Assembly: GCA_903929355.1 (NCBI GenBank)
Contig: CAIYUN010000051.1
Coordinates: forward strand, 37,959 to 101,958
Source of the DNA: an uncultured Opitutaceae bacterium
Lineage (GTDB): Bacteria > Verrucomicrobiota > Verrucomicrobiia > Opitutales > Opitutaceae
Direction of reading: 5' to 3'
Length of the DNA: 64,000 nt
Numbering within the stretch: position 1 is the stretch's first letter; each line of letters opens with the position of its first letter. Of the stretch, positions 26,040-36,410 are shown one piece after another. A model generated the notes under the pieces. The model was not told the origin of the DNA. It saw nothing but the letters and a program-made list of their open reading frames with translations, and ran no database searches. Both the position numbers and the translations under genes were made by a program.

Positions 26040-27008
26040 TCAGGTGGTGGCCCGCATGGTTTTCCAAGTGTCAAAGCAGCGCTGGGCGGTCTCAAACTCC
26101 GAATACCGGCTGCCCTCCTGCTCCATGAGATAATATTCCAATCCGCCGACGGACTCCGCCGCCGCGAATATCTCCTTCCAGGGCGAAACGCCCTCGCCGA
26201 ACAGCGCGCGGTAGCCCTTGTCGTTGCCGCCCACCCCCGCGCCATTGGCCGGAATGCCGCCCGGCGCCCAGTCCTTGAGATGGACGACCCGGATCCGGCC
26301 CGGATTGGCCTTGATCCAGGCCACAGGGTCGGCCCCGGCGGCGACACAGGTGCCCACATCCAACTGAAGGACGAACTCCTTGGGCGTGTTGGCGGCGAGA
26401 AAATCCATGATGCGCTGGCCGGGGGCCAGTTGCGCCCACTCGGTGTTGTGGTTGTGGAAACCGAGCGACAGACCATGCGGCTTCAACAGTTCCACCGTGG
26501 AAGTGAGCTGTCCGCATAGTTTGGTCCAACCGGCCACGCCGTTGGTGTTGTTGGGCGCGGTGGCCAGCACCAAGATCTTGCAGCCCAAGATTTGGTTCAG
26601 CTCGATGGTTTTGCCAATGGTGTCATCCGGCGTGAAAAAGGGCAGATGGTTGTGCGTGGAATAACAGCGCAGGCCGAGGTCGTCGAGGAGGGTGCGGATC
26701 TCCTTGGCCTGGGGGACCGTCCAATCGTAGTAGGGGGCGTAGAATTCAACCGCCTCGTAGCCGATTTTGGCCACCTCACGGAGGGTGTTCGGCATGTCCT
26801 TCATCCCGGCGTTTCGGACCGAATACATCTCCAGGCCGATGGGATACTTTTTGCCTGTCGTCCCACCCGCCATCGAAGCGGGGGTGAGGGCGGCGGCAAA
26901 AGCACTGCCGGTCAACGACTGGGCCGCGATCACCGCGGGAATCGCGCCAGTCAACGCGAGAAAGTTGCGGCGGGAGAGAGCCTCAGCCGGGGGCGTGTTT
27001 TCGTTCAT
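26040..27008 (-). CDS. Tat-exported sugar phosphate isomerase/epimerase-like protein
   Basis: Protein of 322 aa with a Tat signal (LSRRNFLALTGAIPAVIAAQSL) and an AP-endonuclease-2-type TIM barrel (IGLEMYSVRNAGMKDMPNTLREVAKIGYEAVEFY). Metal-site segments THNHLP, GFHNHNTEW, QLDVGTC and VHLKDW are in family order. The family includes xylose-isomerase-like, inosose and keto-sugar epimerases or dehydratases; in secreted Verrucomicrobia and Planctomycetes members the substrate is usually unknown. It sits between two esterase genes and so probably acts on an extracytoplasmic sugar. Spacing of 48 nt and 36 nt to its neighbours suggests an operon. Confidence 0.85.
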   Translation of the reverse strand: MNENTPPAEALSRRNFLALTGAIPAVIAAQSLTGSAFAAALTPASMAGGTTGKKYPIGLEMYSVRNAGMKDMPNTLREVAKIGYEAVEFYAPYYDWTVPQAKEIRTLLDDLGLRCYSTHNHLPFFTPDDTIGKTIELNQILGCKILVLATAPNNTNGVAGWTKLCGQLTSTVELLKPHGLSLGFHNHNTEWAQLAPGQRIMDFLAANTPKEFVLQLDVGTCVAAGADPVAWIKANPGRIRVVHLKDWAPGGIPANGAGVGGNDKGYRALFGEGVSPWKEIFAAAESVGGLEYYLMEQEGSRYSEFETAQRCFDTWKTMRATT

Positions 27009-27056
27009 GAGCTTTGAGGTCGCAGGGAGGTTATTGGGGAGAAACCCGACCTCGCA

Positions 27057-28376
27057 TTACGGGGTGACCGGGGCCGGGGCCGCCGGTGTCGCCGCGCCGG
27101 GAGCGGGCGCGGCCGGAGCGCCGCCCGCATTTGCCGGCCCGGGCGCACCAGGGGTCCCGGGAGCGCCGCCGCGACGGCCACCGCGGCCGCCACCGCCGCC
27201 ACCGCCGCCACCGCCGCCACGACCGACTCGCGGCGGGTTTTGCACGCGGAGGGCCACATCCCTTGCCGCTTTGGTCTCGGTGCCGGACGCGGTGAGGAAA
27301 CCCAGGTCTTTCATCCAATCCATGAACCGCACATCCCATGTCCCGTAGGGATGACCATTGCGGGGGGACAGGCCGCCATTCCAACTGTTGCCTTCGCTGT
27401 CCTTTGAGCCAGGGTGCGCGCCCGCGCCATAAATGTGCAGTTCGACGTTCGGGATGCGCGCGGCCAGCATCGCGGAGAAGTATTGGACGGCCCAGGCGGC
27501 ATGGTCCGAGTCGTCCGAGCCGGCACCGGCGATGAAGGCCGGCGGGGTGTTGGCTGGGATGGCTGGGGGCGTGCGGTTGGGGGCGAACGGCGAGGGACCG
27601 GGGTAAACATCGCCGATAAAGTCCGGCCGCGACGAGACGCCCGCGAGCGGGTCGTCTTTATCGCTGTTCTTGGCGTCCCAGTCACCGAACGAGACGGCGG
27701 CGGGGGTGGCCAGCTCGGCCCCGGCGGAAAAGCCCACGATGCCGATGCGGTTCGGGTCGAGGTTCCATTCCTTGGCATGAGAGCGGATCAGGCGGATGGC
27801 CTGCTGGGCGTCATAGACCTCGTCGGTTTGCGGATTGTAGCCGTCCACCCGCAGCCGGTTGCGCAGGATGGCGGTGCTGATGCCAAATTTGGCAAAGTAA
27901 GGCACAAAGGCCATCGCCTCGCCGCCGACATTGAGGGTGTTGTGCCCGCCGCCGGCCGCGAGGATGATGCAGGTGCCGGTGTTGTTTTCAGCCGGGGCGG
28001 CGTGGAACTCAATCGAGGGATTATGGATGCTTACGATGCTGCCAACGCTTGTCGCGGAGGCGCCGTTGTATTTCTCGGGGACAGTGATTTTCTCCGGGTT
28101 GAGATAATGCGAGTCGGGCGGAAAAAGGGTTAGGATGATGCCGCCGGGCACCAGCATGGCGGGCTGGTAGGGCTTGTCGGTCTGCGGGTTGGGTTGGAGC
28201 GCCGGGCCGCCGCGGCGATTGCCGCGGCCGGCGGGTTGGGCTTGGGCCGAAGGAGTGGGAGCCCCGGCTGCGGGGGCGGCGGGCGGCGGTGTGTTCTGGG
28301 CCCGGAGGGCGGGCGTGAGAGCGGGGAGCAGCAGCAAGGCGAAGGCCGCCGGAAGCAGTTTGATATATGTGTTCAT
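27057..28376 (-). CDS. Exported alpha/beta hydrolase with Gly/Arg-rich tail
   Basis: Secreted hydrolase (439 aa) of the BD-FAE/acetyl-esterase type. Signal peptide (LLPAAFALLLLPALTPALRAQ), N-terminal linker QPAGRGNRRGGPALQP, core domain with oxyanion-like AAGGGHNTL, nucleophile elbow GFSAGAELAT, Asp/His region IAGAGSDDSDHAAW and GAGAHPGSKDS. The last ~70 residues are low-complexity GRGGGG...RGGRRGGAPGTPGAPGP, encoded by a 9-bp microsatellite. Start at 28376 (MNTYIKLLPAAF) after CCTCCCCT. A shorter paralogue without the tail is at 35302-36261. It stands between the TolB-like gene and the isomerase-like gene on the same strand. Confidence 0.85.
   Translation of the reverse strand: MNTYIKLLPAAFALLLLPALTPALRAQNTPPPAAPAAGAPTPSAQAQPAGRGNRRGGPALQPNPQTDKPYQPAMLVPGGIILTLFPPDSHYLNPEKITVPEKYNGASATSVGSIVSIHNPSIEFHAAPAENNTGTCIILAAGGGHNTLNVGGEAMAFVPYFAKFGISTAILRNRLRVDGYNPQTDEVYDAQQAIRLIRSHAKEWNLDPNRIGIVGFSAGAELATPAAVSFGDWDAKNSDKDDPLAGVSSRPDFIGDVYPGPSPFAPNRTPPAIPANTPPAFIAGAGSDDSDHAAWAVQYFSAMLAARIPNVELHIYGAGAHPGSKDSEGNSWNGGLSPRNGHPYGTWDVRFMDWMKDLGFLTASGTETKAARDVALRVQNPPRVGRGGGGGGGGGGGRGGRRGGAPGTPGAPGPANAGGAPAAPAPGAATPAAPAPVTP
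27186..27221. repeat. 9-bp microsatellite in the hydrolase tail
   Basis: Four copies of GCCGCCACC in tandem, the last with one change (GCCGCCACG). In the gene on the minus strand they encode a poly-Gly run. Because the unit is a multiple of three, copy-number changes would alter tail length without shifting frame. Confidence 0.85.
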
Positions 28377-28625
28377 AGGGGAGGAAACGTGGGGGAAATG
28401 TGGGGTCGGGGAAAGACGGCGGCGGCGCGCCGGGAGTGAGCAGATGACGTGGGGATGACGCCGGGGGGGGTCGACTCGAAGGGGAACGGCGAGCATCGTT
28501 GGCGCGCGACCGCTGGCAACTGTAAAAGGGCGGGCTTGGAGTAGCGCGGGCATCCCTGCCGGCTCTGGCCGTTTCCGGCTTAAGCCATCCCCCGGAGGCA
28601 GGCTGGGAAGCCTGAGCTACACCCG
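28377..28625. other. Spacer with GC-rich repeat remnants
   Basis: 249 bp. Contains GCGCGGGCATCCCTGCC (about 28545-28561; the same word recurs at about 37342-37358) and GGAGGCAGGCTGGGAAGCC (28594-28612), shared with the spacer downstream of the first TolB-like gene. No gene seen. Confidence 0.55.
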
Positions 28626-30287
28626 TCAATAGACCCACTGCTCGCTCACAAAAATGATCTGCGACGTGCCGCCGCCAGGCGACCAGGAGGGGGACGCCGC
28701 CGGGCCGCCGAGGATGCGCGCCATCAGGTCATTGGCATGGCTGGTCAGGTTGAGGCGGCGGATTTCGACCGGCTGGTTCGCCGGGTCGTCCACGATCCCC
28801 TTGGGGTAGGTGACGAACAACATTGCGGCATCATTGGGCGCCAGGTGGGGAAACCAGTTGTTGTTGTCGTCCACCGTGAGCTGCACGGGCTCGGAGCCGT
28901 CGGGCTTCATCCGCCACACCTGCATCGTGCCGGAACGGTCGGAGCAGAAGATGATGAAGCTGCCGTCATGCGAAAACTGCGGGCCGTAATTCTTGCCCAT
29001 GCCGTTGGTCAGACGTGTGGCCGGGGCGCTGCCGTCCGTCGGGATCGTATAGATGTCTGCGACCGTATCGGTGTCGAAGACGAAGGTCTTCCCGTCGGGC
29101 GACAGGCTGGAGCCAGCGCCGGTGTTGGGGGTGAGCAGCCGGGGGGTGCCCCCGGCGAGCGGCACGAGATACGTGTTGGCGGGAGGGCGTGGCTGCCCGG
29201 GCGGGTGGTCCACGAAAATGATCTGGGCACCATCGGATGACAGGCCGTGCATGCGGCTGATGTGGGTGAGGCCGCCTGTGTCGATCAGGGTGGGGGCGCC
29301 GGCGGCGGTGGGCGCGTTGCCCAGGATGGGCGCCGGGGTCGCCGCCCCGCCGCGCCCGCCGCGCCGGCCGGCCGCGCCCGGCGGCAATTTGATGGGCAGG
29401 CGCAGCAGATGGCCGCCGCTGCTGAAGATCACCCCGCTGTTGTCGGGCAGCCAGAGGGGGCCCTCCATGGCCGTGTCGCTGAGGTAGAGGACCGTACGGT
29501 CCGTGTTCTGGGTCTGAGTGGCGTTCACCGGATTGGAGGCCTGCGTTTCAATCGCGCTGTAGAGCTTGGGCGTGGTGGCGGGCAGGTCGGTTTTCAGCTC
29601 AACGTGGGAGAACGCCACCGATTCGAGGTTGGGCGAGGTGTCGTTCTGGTTGTGCGCGCCGACGGCGAAGCCGAGGTAAAAGGGTTCGGAAAACTTGAGA
29701 CTGTGGGCGGCCCCGGTGAACCTCGGCTCTTCCCCGGCCTGGCCCACGAACAGGGTGATCATGTCCCCGTGTTTCTCGATCCGCACCCGCATGGGTCCGA
29801 TGACGTTGCTCTGCACCTCGCGGGTCGCCTCCCCCTTGGCGTCGCGAAACTGGAGGGCGGCCAGGCCGTTGCCATGCAGCGCGGCATCCACGTAGGCCGC
29901 GTCGGCGTCGAGGTTCTGGCGCACCATCAAACAAGCCTTGCGATGCACGTCCGGCGTGCCGGTCGGGTTGTCGAGAAAGGTGATGTCGGCCGCGAACGTG
30001 AAATCTCCCGACAGCTTCCGCCATACGAAATGGCCGGCGTCCACCTTGGCCCAGATGTTGTTGCCGCCGCCGGTGACGGTGTAGGTCTGCCTGACGGCGT
30101 CGAACATCGCCTTGCCGGGGGCGGGCGTGATGCCGATGTCGCCATGGCTGTCGAACCAGCCGACGGGGTCGGCTGGTTGGGCGGAAGCGGTATGCCCGGC
30201 GGCGAACAAGCCGGCGGCCAGCAACGGGATCAGCTGGCGCAACCGGTCAATGCAGCAGCCACGAGGAACAACAGCGGGGTATGACAT
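28626..30287 (-). CDS. Exported TolB-like beta-propeller protein with N-terminal jelly-roll domain (copy 2)
   Basis: Protein of 553 aa, same architecture as 16615-18198: signal peptide (LIPLLAAGLFAAGHTASAQ), DUF1349/concanavalin-like domain (MFDAVRQTYTVTGGGNNIWAKVD...RKACLMVRQNLDAD), then propeller repeats (GLSSDGAQIIFVD, SLSPDGKTFVFDTD, QFSHDGSFIIFCSDRSGTMQVWRMKPDGSE). It carries an inserted linker GRRGGRGGAATPAP between blades that copy 1 lacks. Near-identical motif order (MQVWRMKPDGS, NNNWFPHL) shows a duplication. Probably the first gene of the run down to 23611. Likely a glycan-binding accessory; no catalytic residues seen. Confidence 0.8.
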   Translation of the reverse strand: MSYPAVVPRGCCIDRLRQLIPLLAAGLFAAGHTASAQPADPVGWFDSHGDIGITPAPGKAMFDAVRQTYTVTGGGNNIWAKVDAGHFVWRKLSGDFTFAADITFLDNPTGTPDVHRKACLMVRQNLDADAAYVDAALHGNGLAALQFRDAKGEATREVQSNVIGPMRVRIEKHGDMITLFVGQAGEEPRFTGAAHSLKFSEPFYLGFAVGAHNQNDTSPNLESVAFSHVELKTDLPATTPKLYSAIETQASNPVNATQTQNTDRTVLYLSDTAMEGPLWLPDNSGVIFSSGGHLLRLPIKLPPGAAGRRGGRGGAATPAPILGNAPTAAGAPTLIDTGGLTHISRMHGLSSDGAQIIFVDHPPGQPRPPANTYLVPLAGGTPRLLTPNTGAGSSLSPDGKTFVFDTDTVADIYTIPTDGSAPATRLTNGMGKNYGPQFSHDGSFIIFCSDRSGTMQVWRMKPDGSEPVQLTVDDNNNWFPHLAPNDAAMLFVTYPKGIVDDPANQPVEIRRLNLTSHANDLMARILGGPAASPSWSPGGGTSQIIFVSEQWVY

Positions 30288-30349
30288 GGTGCGGGAAAAT
30301 GAGCCGGCGCCGGTGGCGGGACAAGATATTACTGGCGAGCGATGGACAG

Positions 30350-30480
30350 AACCAGGCTTCCCGTTTCACCAGAGTTATTACAGAGGGGCGCAAAGATCGC
30401 AGAGGCAGGCACGGTCAGTTTCCTCTGGCCTTCGCGTTCTCTGCGACCTAAGTGCACAAGCTCCGACCTCTGACGTCTTC
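30350..30480. repeat. Inverted copies of a CTCTGCG/CGCAGAG word family
   Basis: AGAGGGGCGCAAAGATCGCA (about 30377-30396) and, inverted, CCTCTGGCCTTCGCGTTCTC (about 30422-30441) form a long imperfect dyad. This DNA lies downstream of the broken histidine kinase. Same style of words as at 35150-35285. Confidence 0.55.
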
Positions 30481-30489
30481 CTGTTCCCG

Positions 30490-32373
<1,884 letters not shown>

Positions 32374-32503
32374 ACCAGACCCGGGTGGGGGATTAAGTCG
32401 AGTAATATTGGTTCAGCCGCAACGGGTTTCGTTGTTTCTAAAAAGTAGCAACGCACTGGTCGAGCCGGAGTTGGGCGATGGCTGCTCCCTGCCTGCCCCG
32501 CCC

Positions 32504-32962
32504 TCACTTTCCCTCCCGGCCCAAAGCGCTGATCTCGTCCACGAACTCGGTCACGTCGCGGAACTGTTTGTAGATGCTGGCGAAGCGGACGTAGGCGACC
32601 TGGTCCATCTTGCGCAGGCGCTCCATCACCGCGTCGCCGATCGCGCGCGAGGGTATTTGGTGGTCATATTGGGCCTCGAGGATATCGATCACGTCCTCGA
32701 CCAGCATGGAAATCTGCTCGGCGTCCACCGGTCGTTTGTGACAGGCGGCGCGGGTGGCGCGAATGAGCTTCTCGCGGTCAAAATCCTCGCGGCGTCCATC
32801 GCGCTTGATGACCACAAGACCCTCGCGCACCAGCGTTTCGGTGGTGGTGAAGCGATGGTTGCACTCCAGACACTCGCGACGGCGGCGGATGGTCGAGCCC
32901 TCCTTGCTGATGCGGGAGTCGATGACCTTGTCCTCAATGGAGGTGCATTTGGGGCAGCGCAT
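32504..32962 (-). CDS. nrdR: NrdR transcriptional repressor of ribonucleotide reductase genes
   Basis: Zinc-ribbon and ATP-cone repressor (152 aa). MRCPKCTSIEDKVIDSRIS...RRRRECLECNHRFTTTE is the canonical N-terminal zinc ribbon (CPKC...CLEC), followed by the ATP-cone VIKRDGRREDFDREKLIRATRAACHKRPV. It senses dATP/ATP and binds NrdR boxes upstream of nrd operons. Length normal (~150). Start at 32962 after CTTCTTCCCC; the longer track ORF is not conserved. No nrd gene is nearby. The trpG/pabA gene lies 119 nt upstream on the same strand. Confidence 0.96.
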   Translation of the reverse strand: MRCPKCTSIEDKVIDSRISKEGSTIRRRRECLECNHRFTTTETLVREGLVVIKRDGRREDFDREKLIRATRAACHKRPVDAEQISMLVEDVIDILEAQYDHQIPSRAIGDAVMERLRKMDQVAYVRFASIYKQFRDVTEFVDEISALGREGK

Positions 32963-33081
32963 GGGGAAGAAGTAGCGAGTAGCGGGTAGTGAGCAGCGGG
33001 CAAATCGCAGAGGCGAATGGTCGCGTGGTTGGTTGGTTGGTCGATCGGGATGTTCGCTGGTCACTGCTCGCTACCTCCCCG

Positions 33082-33648
33082 TCAGTTCAATTCGAGGAAG
33101 TTCTGGAGAATTTTGATCCCGTGCTCGGTGGCGATGCTCTCGGGGTGGAACTGCACGCCCCAGATGGGGAGCGAGCGGTGGCGCAGGCCCATGATCTCGC
33201 CCTCGGCGGTCTCGGCGGTGATGGCGAGGCACGCGGGCAGGGTGGCGCGCTCGACGAGCAGCGAGTGGTAGCGGGTGGCGGCGAAGCCCGGCGGCATGCC
33301 CCGGAACACGTCGGTGTTGTGGTGCAGGATGGGCGAGGTCTTGCCATGCATGAGGCGGCCCGCGCGAACGACCTTGCCGCCAAAATAATGCCCAATTGAC
33401 TGGTGCCCCAGGCACACCCCGAGGATGGGCTTTTTGCCCGCGAAGGCGCGGATGATGTCGAGCGTGACCCCGGCCTCGGCGGGCGAACAGGGGCCGGGCG
33501 AGAGCAGCACCCGGTCGGGATTGAGCGCGAGCGCCTCGGCGGGCGTGATTTCGTTGTTGCGAAACACGCGTTGCGCCACCCCCAGCTGCCCGAAGCACTG
33601 GACGAGGTTGTAGGTGAATGAATCGTAATTGTCGATGACGAGCAGCAC
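33082..33648 (-). CDS. Glutamine amidotransferase, anthranilate/aminodeoxychorismate synthase component II
   Basis: Class I glutamine amidotransferase (188 aa) supplying ammonia for anthranilate (TrpG) or 4-amino-4-deoxychorismate (PabA). Visible: [27 protein letters not shown], nucleophile Cys in LGVCLGHQ, and the catalytic His/Glu in WGVQFHPES. Starts with GTG (33648) after TTTCACCC. No trpE or pabB is adjacent, so the role cannot be split between tryptophan and folate; many bacteria use one protein for both. Confidence 0.92.
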   Translation of the reverse strand: MLLVIDNYDSFTYNLVQCFGQLGVAQRVFRNNEITPAEALALNPDRVLLSPGPCSPAEAGVTLDIIRAFAGKKPILGVCLGHQSIGHYFGGKVVRAGRLMHGKTSPILHHNTDVFRGMPPGFAATRYHSLLVERATLPACLAITAETAEGEIMGLRHRSLPIWGVQFHPESIATEHGIKILQNFLELN

Positions 33649-33936
33649 GGGTGAAATGCGGATTGCGGATTGCGGAACGCGGAATCAAAACCGACTCCCC
33701 CTTCGCTGGCAAATCCGCATTTCACCCGGGAAGTATTTGCTATTGCATATTGCTTATCGCTCATCGGGCTATTTCCAGCCTCCCATGGTGGGTCAGCTTG
33801 CGGCCTTTAAGCCTGCAGTGCTTTTCCCGAAAATGGCCCAATCAGCGTTGGCCCATCTTCCTTCCGTTTTCCTTCACGAATTAACAAAAATAACCATTAA
33901 CCATTAACCATCAATCAATAATAGATTCCACCGTCC
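33649..33936. repeat. Spacer with three 7-bp-period arrays
   Basis: Divergent spacer between trpG/pabA and tgt. It holds GAAATGC/GGATTGC/GGATTGC/GGAACGC/GGAATCA (33653-33687), TATTTGC/TATTGCA/TATTGCT/TATCGCT/CATCGGG (33734-33768) and TAACCAT x3 then CAATCAA (33891-33918). The three arrays have different words but the same 7-bp step; the first two are 35 bp long. Confidence 0.9.
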
Positions 33937-35082
33937 ATGCCTTCCCACTTCCAACTGCTCGCCACCGACACCGCGACCGCCGCGCGGCGAGGGCGGTTGC
34001 ACACGCGGCACGGGACGGTGGAGACGCCCATCTTCATGCCGGTCGGCACCCAGGGGACGGTCAAGGCTGTCACCCCCGTGCAGTTGCGCGACTTGGGCGC
34101 CCAGATCATCCTCGGCAACACCTACCACCTGAACCTCCGCCCGGGCAGCGAGGTGGTGCGCGAACTGGGCGGACTGCACCGGTTCATGGGCTGGGACGGC
34201 CCCATCCTGACCGACAGCGGCGGCTTCCAGGTGTTCTCGCTGGCCAAGTTGCGCGACATCCGGGACGACGGCGTCGCGTTTTCCTCCCACCTCGACGGCA
34301 CCAAGCTCTTCCTCGGCCCGCGCGAGGTGATGGCGATCCAGCAGAACCTCGGCAGCGACATCGCGATGGTGATCGACGAGTGTCCGCCCTGGCCGTGCGA
34401 TCGCGACGAGTGCGCCCGGGCCTGCGCGCGCAGCCTGCGCTGGGCCCGCGACTGCCGGACCATCGCCGCCGACACCGGCTGGCTGACGGCGGGGCACCAC
34501 CTGTTCGCGATCGTGCAGGGGTCCACCTACGACGACCTGCGCCGCGAGGCGGCGGAGGAGCTGGCCGCGTTGGATTTTCCGGGCTACGCCGTCGGTGGCG
34601 TGAGCGTGGGCGAGCCGGAGCCGGAAATGCTGAAACAGGTCGCCGCCACGACCCCCTTCCTGCCGGCGGACAAGCCGCGCTACACGATGGGCCTCGGGAC
34701 GCCGTCGCAACTGCTGAAAATGGTCGCGCTCGGCGTGGACCTGTTTGACTGCGTGCTGCCAACCCGCGTGGCGCGCAACGGGCTCGCCTTCACCCCCGAC
34801 GGACCCATGAACCTGCGCAACGAGAAATATCGCACCGACCCGCGCCCGGTGGTGGAGGGTTTGGCGAACTACGCGGCTAATTTTTCCCGCGCCTACCTGC
34901 GGCACCTCACCCTGTCGGGCGAGATTCTCGGTTGTACACTGCTCACGATCCATAACCTGCATTTCTACCTCGACCTCATGGCCCAGGCGCGGGCGCATAT
35001 CGAGGCGGGGGACTACGGCGCCTGGCATCTTGCGTGGATCGCACGCTATGAGGCCGGTGCCGCAGCACGCACCGCCTCGTAG
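33937..35082 (+). CDS. tgt: tRNA-guanine transglycosylase lacking the zinc cysteines
   Basis: Exchanges guanine-34 of GUN-anticodon tRNAs for preQ1 or queuine (381 aa). TIM-barrel signatures are intact: GNTYHLNLRPG, the Asp of TDSGGFQVF (D93), DECPPW, GGVSVGE and the nucleophile Asp of LFDCVLPTRVARNG (D271). The C-terminal zinc site is not: where relatives have CxCxxC just before NYSRAYL, this protein reads EGLANYAANFSRAYL, with Gly308, Ala310 and Ala313 at the Cys positions. Only the His of TIHN (H339) remains. The rest of the fold aligns without gaps, so this looks like a clean loss of zinc, not a frameshift. The TAG stop starts a GC-rich palindrome. Confidence 0.93.
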   Translation: MPSHFQLLATDTATAARRGRLHTRHGTVETPIFMPVGTQGTVKAVTPVQLRDLGAQIILGNTYHLNLRPGSEVVRELGGLHRFMGWDGPILTDSGGFQVFSLAKLRDIRDDGVAFSSHLDGTKLFLGPREVMAIQQNLGSDIAMVIDECPPWPCDRDECARACARSLRWARDCRTIAADTGWLTAGHHLFAIVQGSTYDDLRREAAEELAALDFPGYAVGGVSVGEPEPEMLKQVAATTPFLPADKPRYTMGLGTPSQLLKMVALGVDLFDCVLPTRVARNGLAFTPDGPMNLRNEKYRTDPRPVVEGLANYAANFSRAYLRHLTLSGEILGCTLLTIHNLHFYLDLMAQARAHIEAGDYGAWHLAWIARYEAGAAARTAS

Positions 35083-35105
35083 GGGCGCGGACTTGCCGCG
35101 CCCTA
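35080..35105 (+). terminator. GC-rich palindrome on the tgt stop codon
   Basis: TAGGGGCGCGG-ACTTG-CCGCGCCCTA; 10 paired bases with one bulged G. The TAG of the left arm is the tgt stop codon. The hairpin could end tgt transcription, although no T-run follows. The same word family (GGCGCGG...CCGCGCC) occurs at 59338-59356. Confidence 0.6.
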
Positions 35106-35301
35106 TCTGGTCGCAGTGAGTAGAGAGCGGAATGAATCGGACGCCGGAGTTGGGACACAGGGCAAAGAGGAAACGCAGGAGTTCACGGAGAAAACCATTG
35201 GGTTATGACCCGGACCTTGAAAACGTGGCCTCTCCGATTCTTCTCTCTGTGACCTCGGCTTGGTCCTCTGTGAACTCTGTGACCAAAATCTGGATTCCAA
35301 A
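35106..35301. repeat. Spacer with inverted CTCTGTGA words
   Basis: GGACACAGGGCAAAGAGGAA (about 35154-35173) and ACGGAGAAAA face TTCTCTCTGTGACC and CCTCTGTGAACTCTGTGACC (about 35264-35283) on the other side, an imperfect inverted arrangement like that at 30350-30480. CCTCTGTGAA/CTCTGTGACC has a 10-bp step. No gene. Confidence 0.55.
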
Positions 35302-36261
35302 TTACTTCGCGCCCGCCTTCTTCTTGATAAACCCGCGCTCGCCGAGCCAAGTGACAAAACTGGCGGGCCAGGCGGCGGAGGGCATGTCGGGTTTGTAAAG
35401 ACCCAAACCGAATCCGTGACCGTCCATGCCGAAGATGTGCATCTCCACCGGCACGCCGGCCTTGTGGAACAGAAGGTAGGTGGTGGCGACACCTTCGGAA
35501 ATATTGGGGCGATCGTCGGCCGCGCAGGCGAGATAGGCGGGCGGCGTGGTTTTGTCGGGCGTGCCGAGGCCGGAAAGGTCGGGGTAAAACAGGCCTTGGA
35601 AGTCGGGCTGGCTGCCCTCGTGTTCGATGTCATCGGCGGACTCGGGGTGGCGCGGGTCGGGGCGGAAAGCGGCGAGGGTGGCGATTTTGGCACCGGCGGA
35701 GAAGCCGATGATGCCCACCGCGGCGGGGTTGAGGTTCCATTCGGCGGCGCGGCTGCGGATCGTGCGGATGGCGCGCTGGGCATCGGCGAGGGACTCTTTG
35801 GCGGCGGTGTAATTGGCCCCGGGGGAGCCCCGTTCGAGCCGGTATTTCAGGACAAAGCCGGCGATTCCGTGGTCAGCCAGCCACTGGCCGATGGCGTAAC
35901 CCTCATGGTCAATGGCCAGAAACTGGTGACCGCCGCCGGGCGCGATGATGACGGCAACCCCGGTCGCCTTGTCCTGCGGAGGCAGATAAGGTGTGATGCT
36001 CGGATTGTGGATGTTGGAGACGTCGGTGTGGTTGTAAGTCGCGCCGACATGAAAAATCACTTTCTCCGGCTCGTCCTTCCGAGCCTCGGAGCCCGGGGCG
36101 CCCTTCGGCCAAAGCGGGATCGCCGGTGGGTGCGCGGGCTCCGTGCCTGGATAGTCGCCCGGCGGCTGCGCGGCCCCGAGGAAGAGGAGCGGCGAGGCGA
36201 GCAGCAAAAACGCGGCGGAAAATGTCCGAAAATGCGATGAGTTTGGGGCAGTGGGGGGCAT
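35302..36261 (-). CDS. Exported alpha/beta hydrolase (acetyl-xylan-esterase-like)
   Basis: Secreted hydrolase (319 aa) of the same type as 27057-28376 but without the Gly/Arg tail. Signal peptide (FRTFSAAFLLLASPLLFLGAAQ), IPLWPKGAPGSE, VSNIHNPSITPYLP, oxyanion segment IIAPGGGHQFLA, nucleophile elbow GFSAGAKIATLAAF, Asp in YLACAADDRPN and His in MDGHGFGLGL. The IPLWPxGAP opening is typical of esterases next to plant-glycan hydrolases. Start at 36261, beyond which the track ORF is non-conserved. Alone on its strand, ending beside tgt; divergent from the UDP-xylose synthase gene. Confidence 0.85.
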   Translation of the reverse strand: MPPTAPNSSHFRTFSAAFLLLASPLLFLGAAQPPGDYPGTEPAHPPAIPLWPKGAPGSEARKDEPEKVIFHVGATYNHTDVSNIHNPSITPYLPPQDKATGVAVIIAPGGGHQFLAIDHEGYAIGQWLADHGIAGFVLKYRLERGSPGANYTAAKESLADAQRAIRTIRSRAAEWNLNPAAVGIIGFSAGAKIATLAAFRPDPRHPESADDIEHEGSQPDFQGLFYPDLSGLGTPDKTTPPAYLACAADDRPNISEGVATTYLLFHKAGVPVEMHIFGMDGHGFGLGLYKPDMPSAAWPASFVTWLGERGFIKKKAGAK

Positions 36262-36319
36262 GGAAGTGTAGTTGAGCAAAAACACCCGGCGATGCGTGGG
36301 TCCAGAAATAAATGTTTGT

Positions 36320-36409
36320 CCACAGCCACCAAGAACCAGGAACCAAGAACTTCTACCCCCTACCCCGGTCTTGCCATTCCGCACTCAGCAGTCTTCACTC
36401 CGCCATTCC
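36320..36409. repeat. Two 7-bp-period arrays in the UDP-xylose synthase leader
   Basis: Array one (36320-36354): CCACAGC/CACCAAG/AACCAGG/AACCAAG/AACTTCT. Array two (36375-36409): CATTCCG/CACTCAG/CAGTCTT/CACTCCG/CCATTCC, which ends one base before the ATG at 36411. The translation start leader is therefore itself made of a repeat array. Confidence 0.8.
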
Positions 36410-36410
36410 C

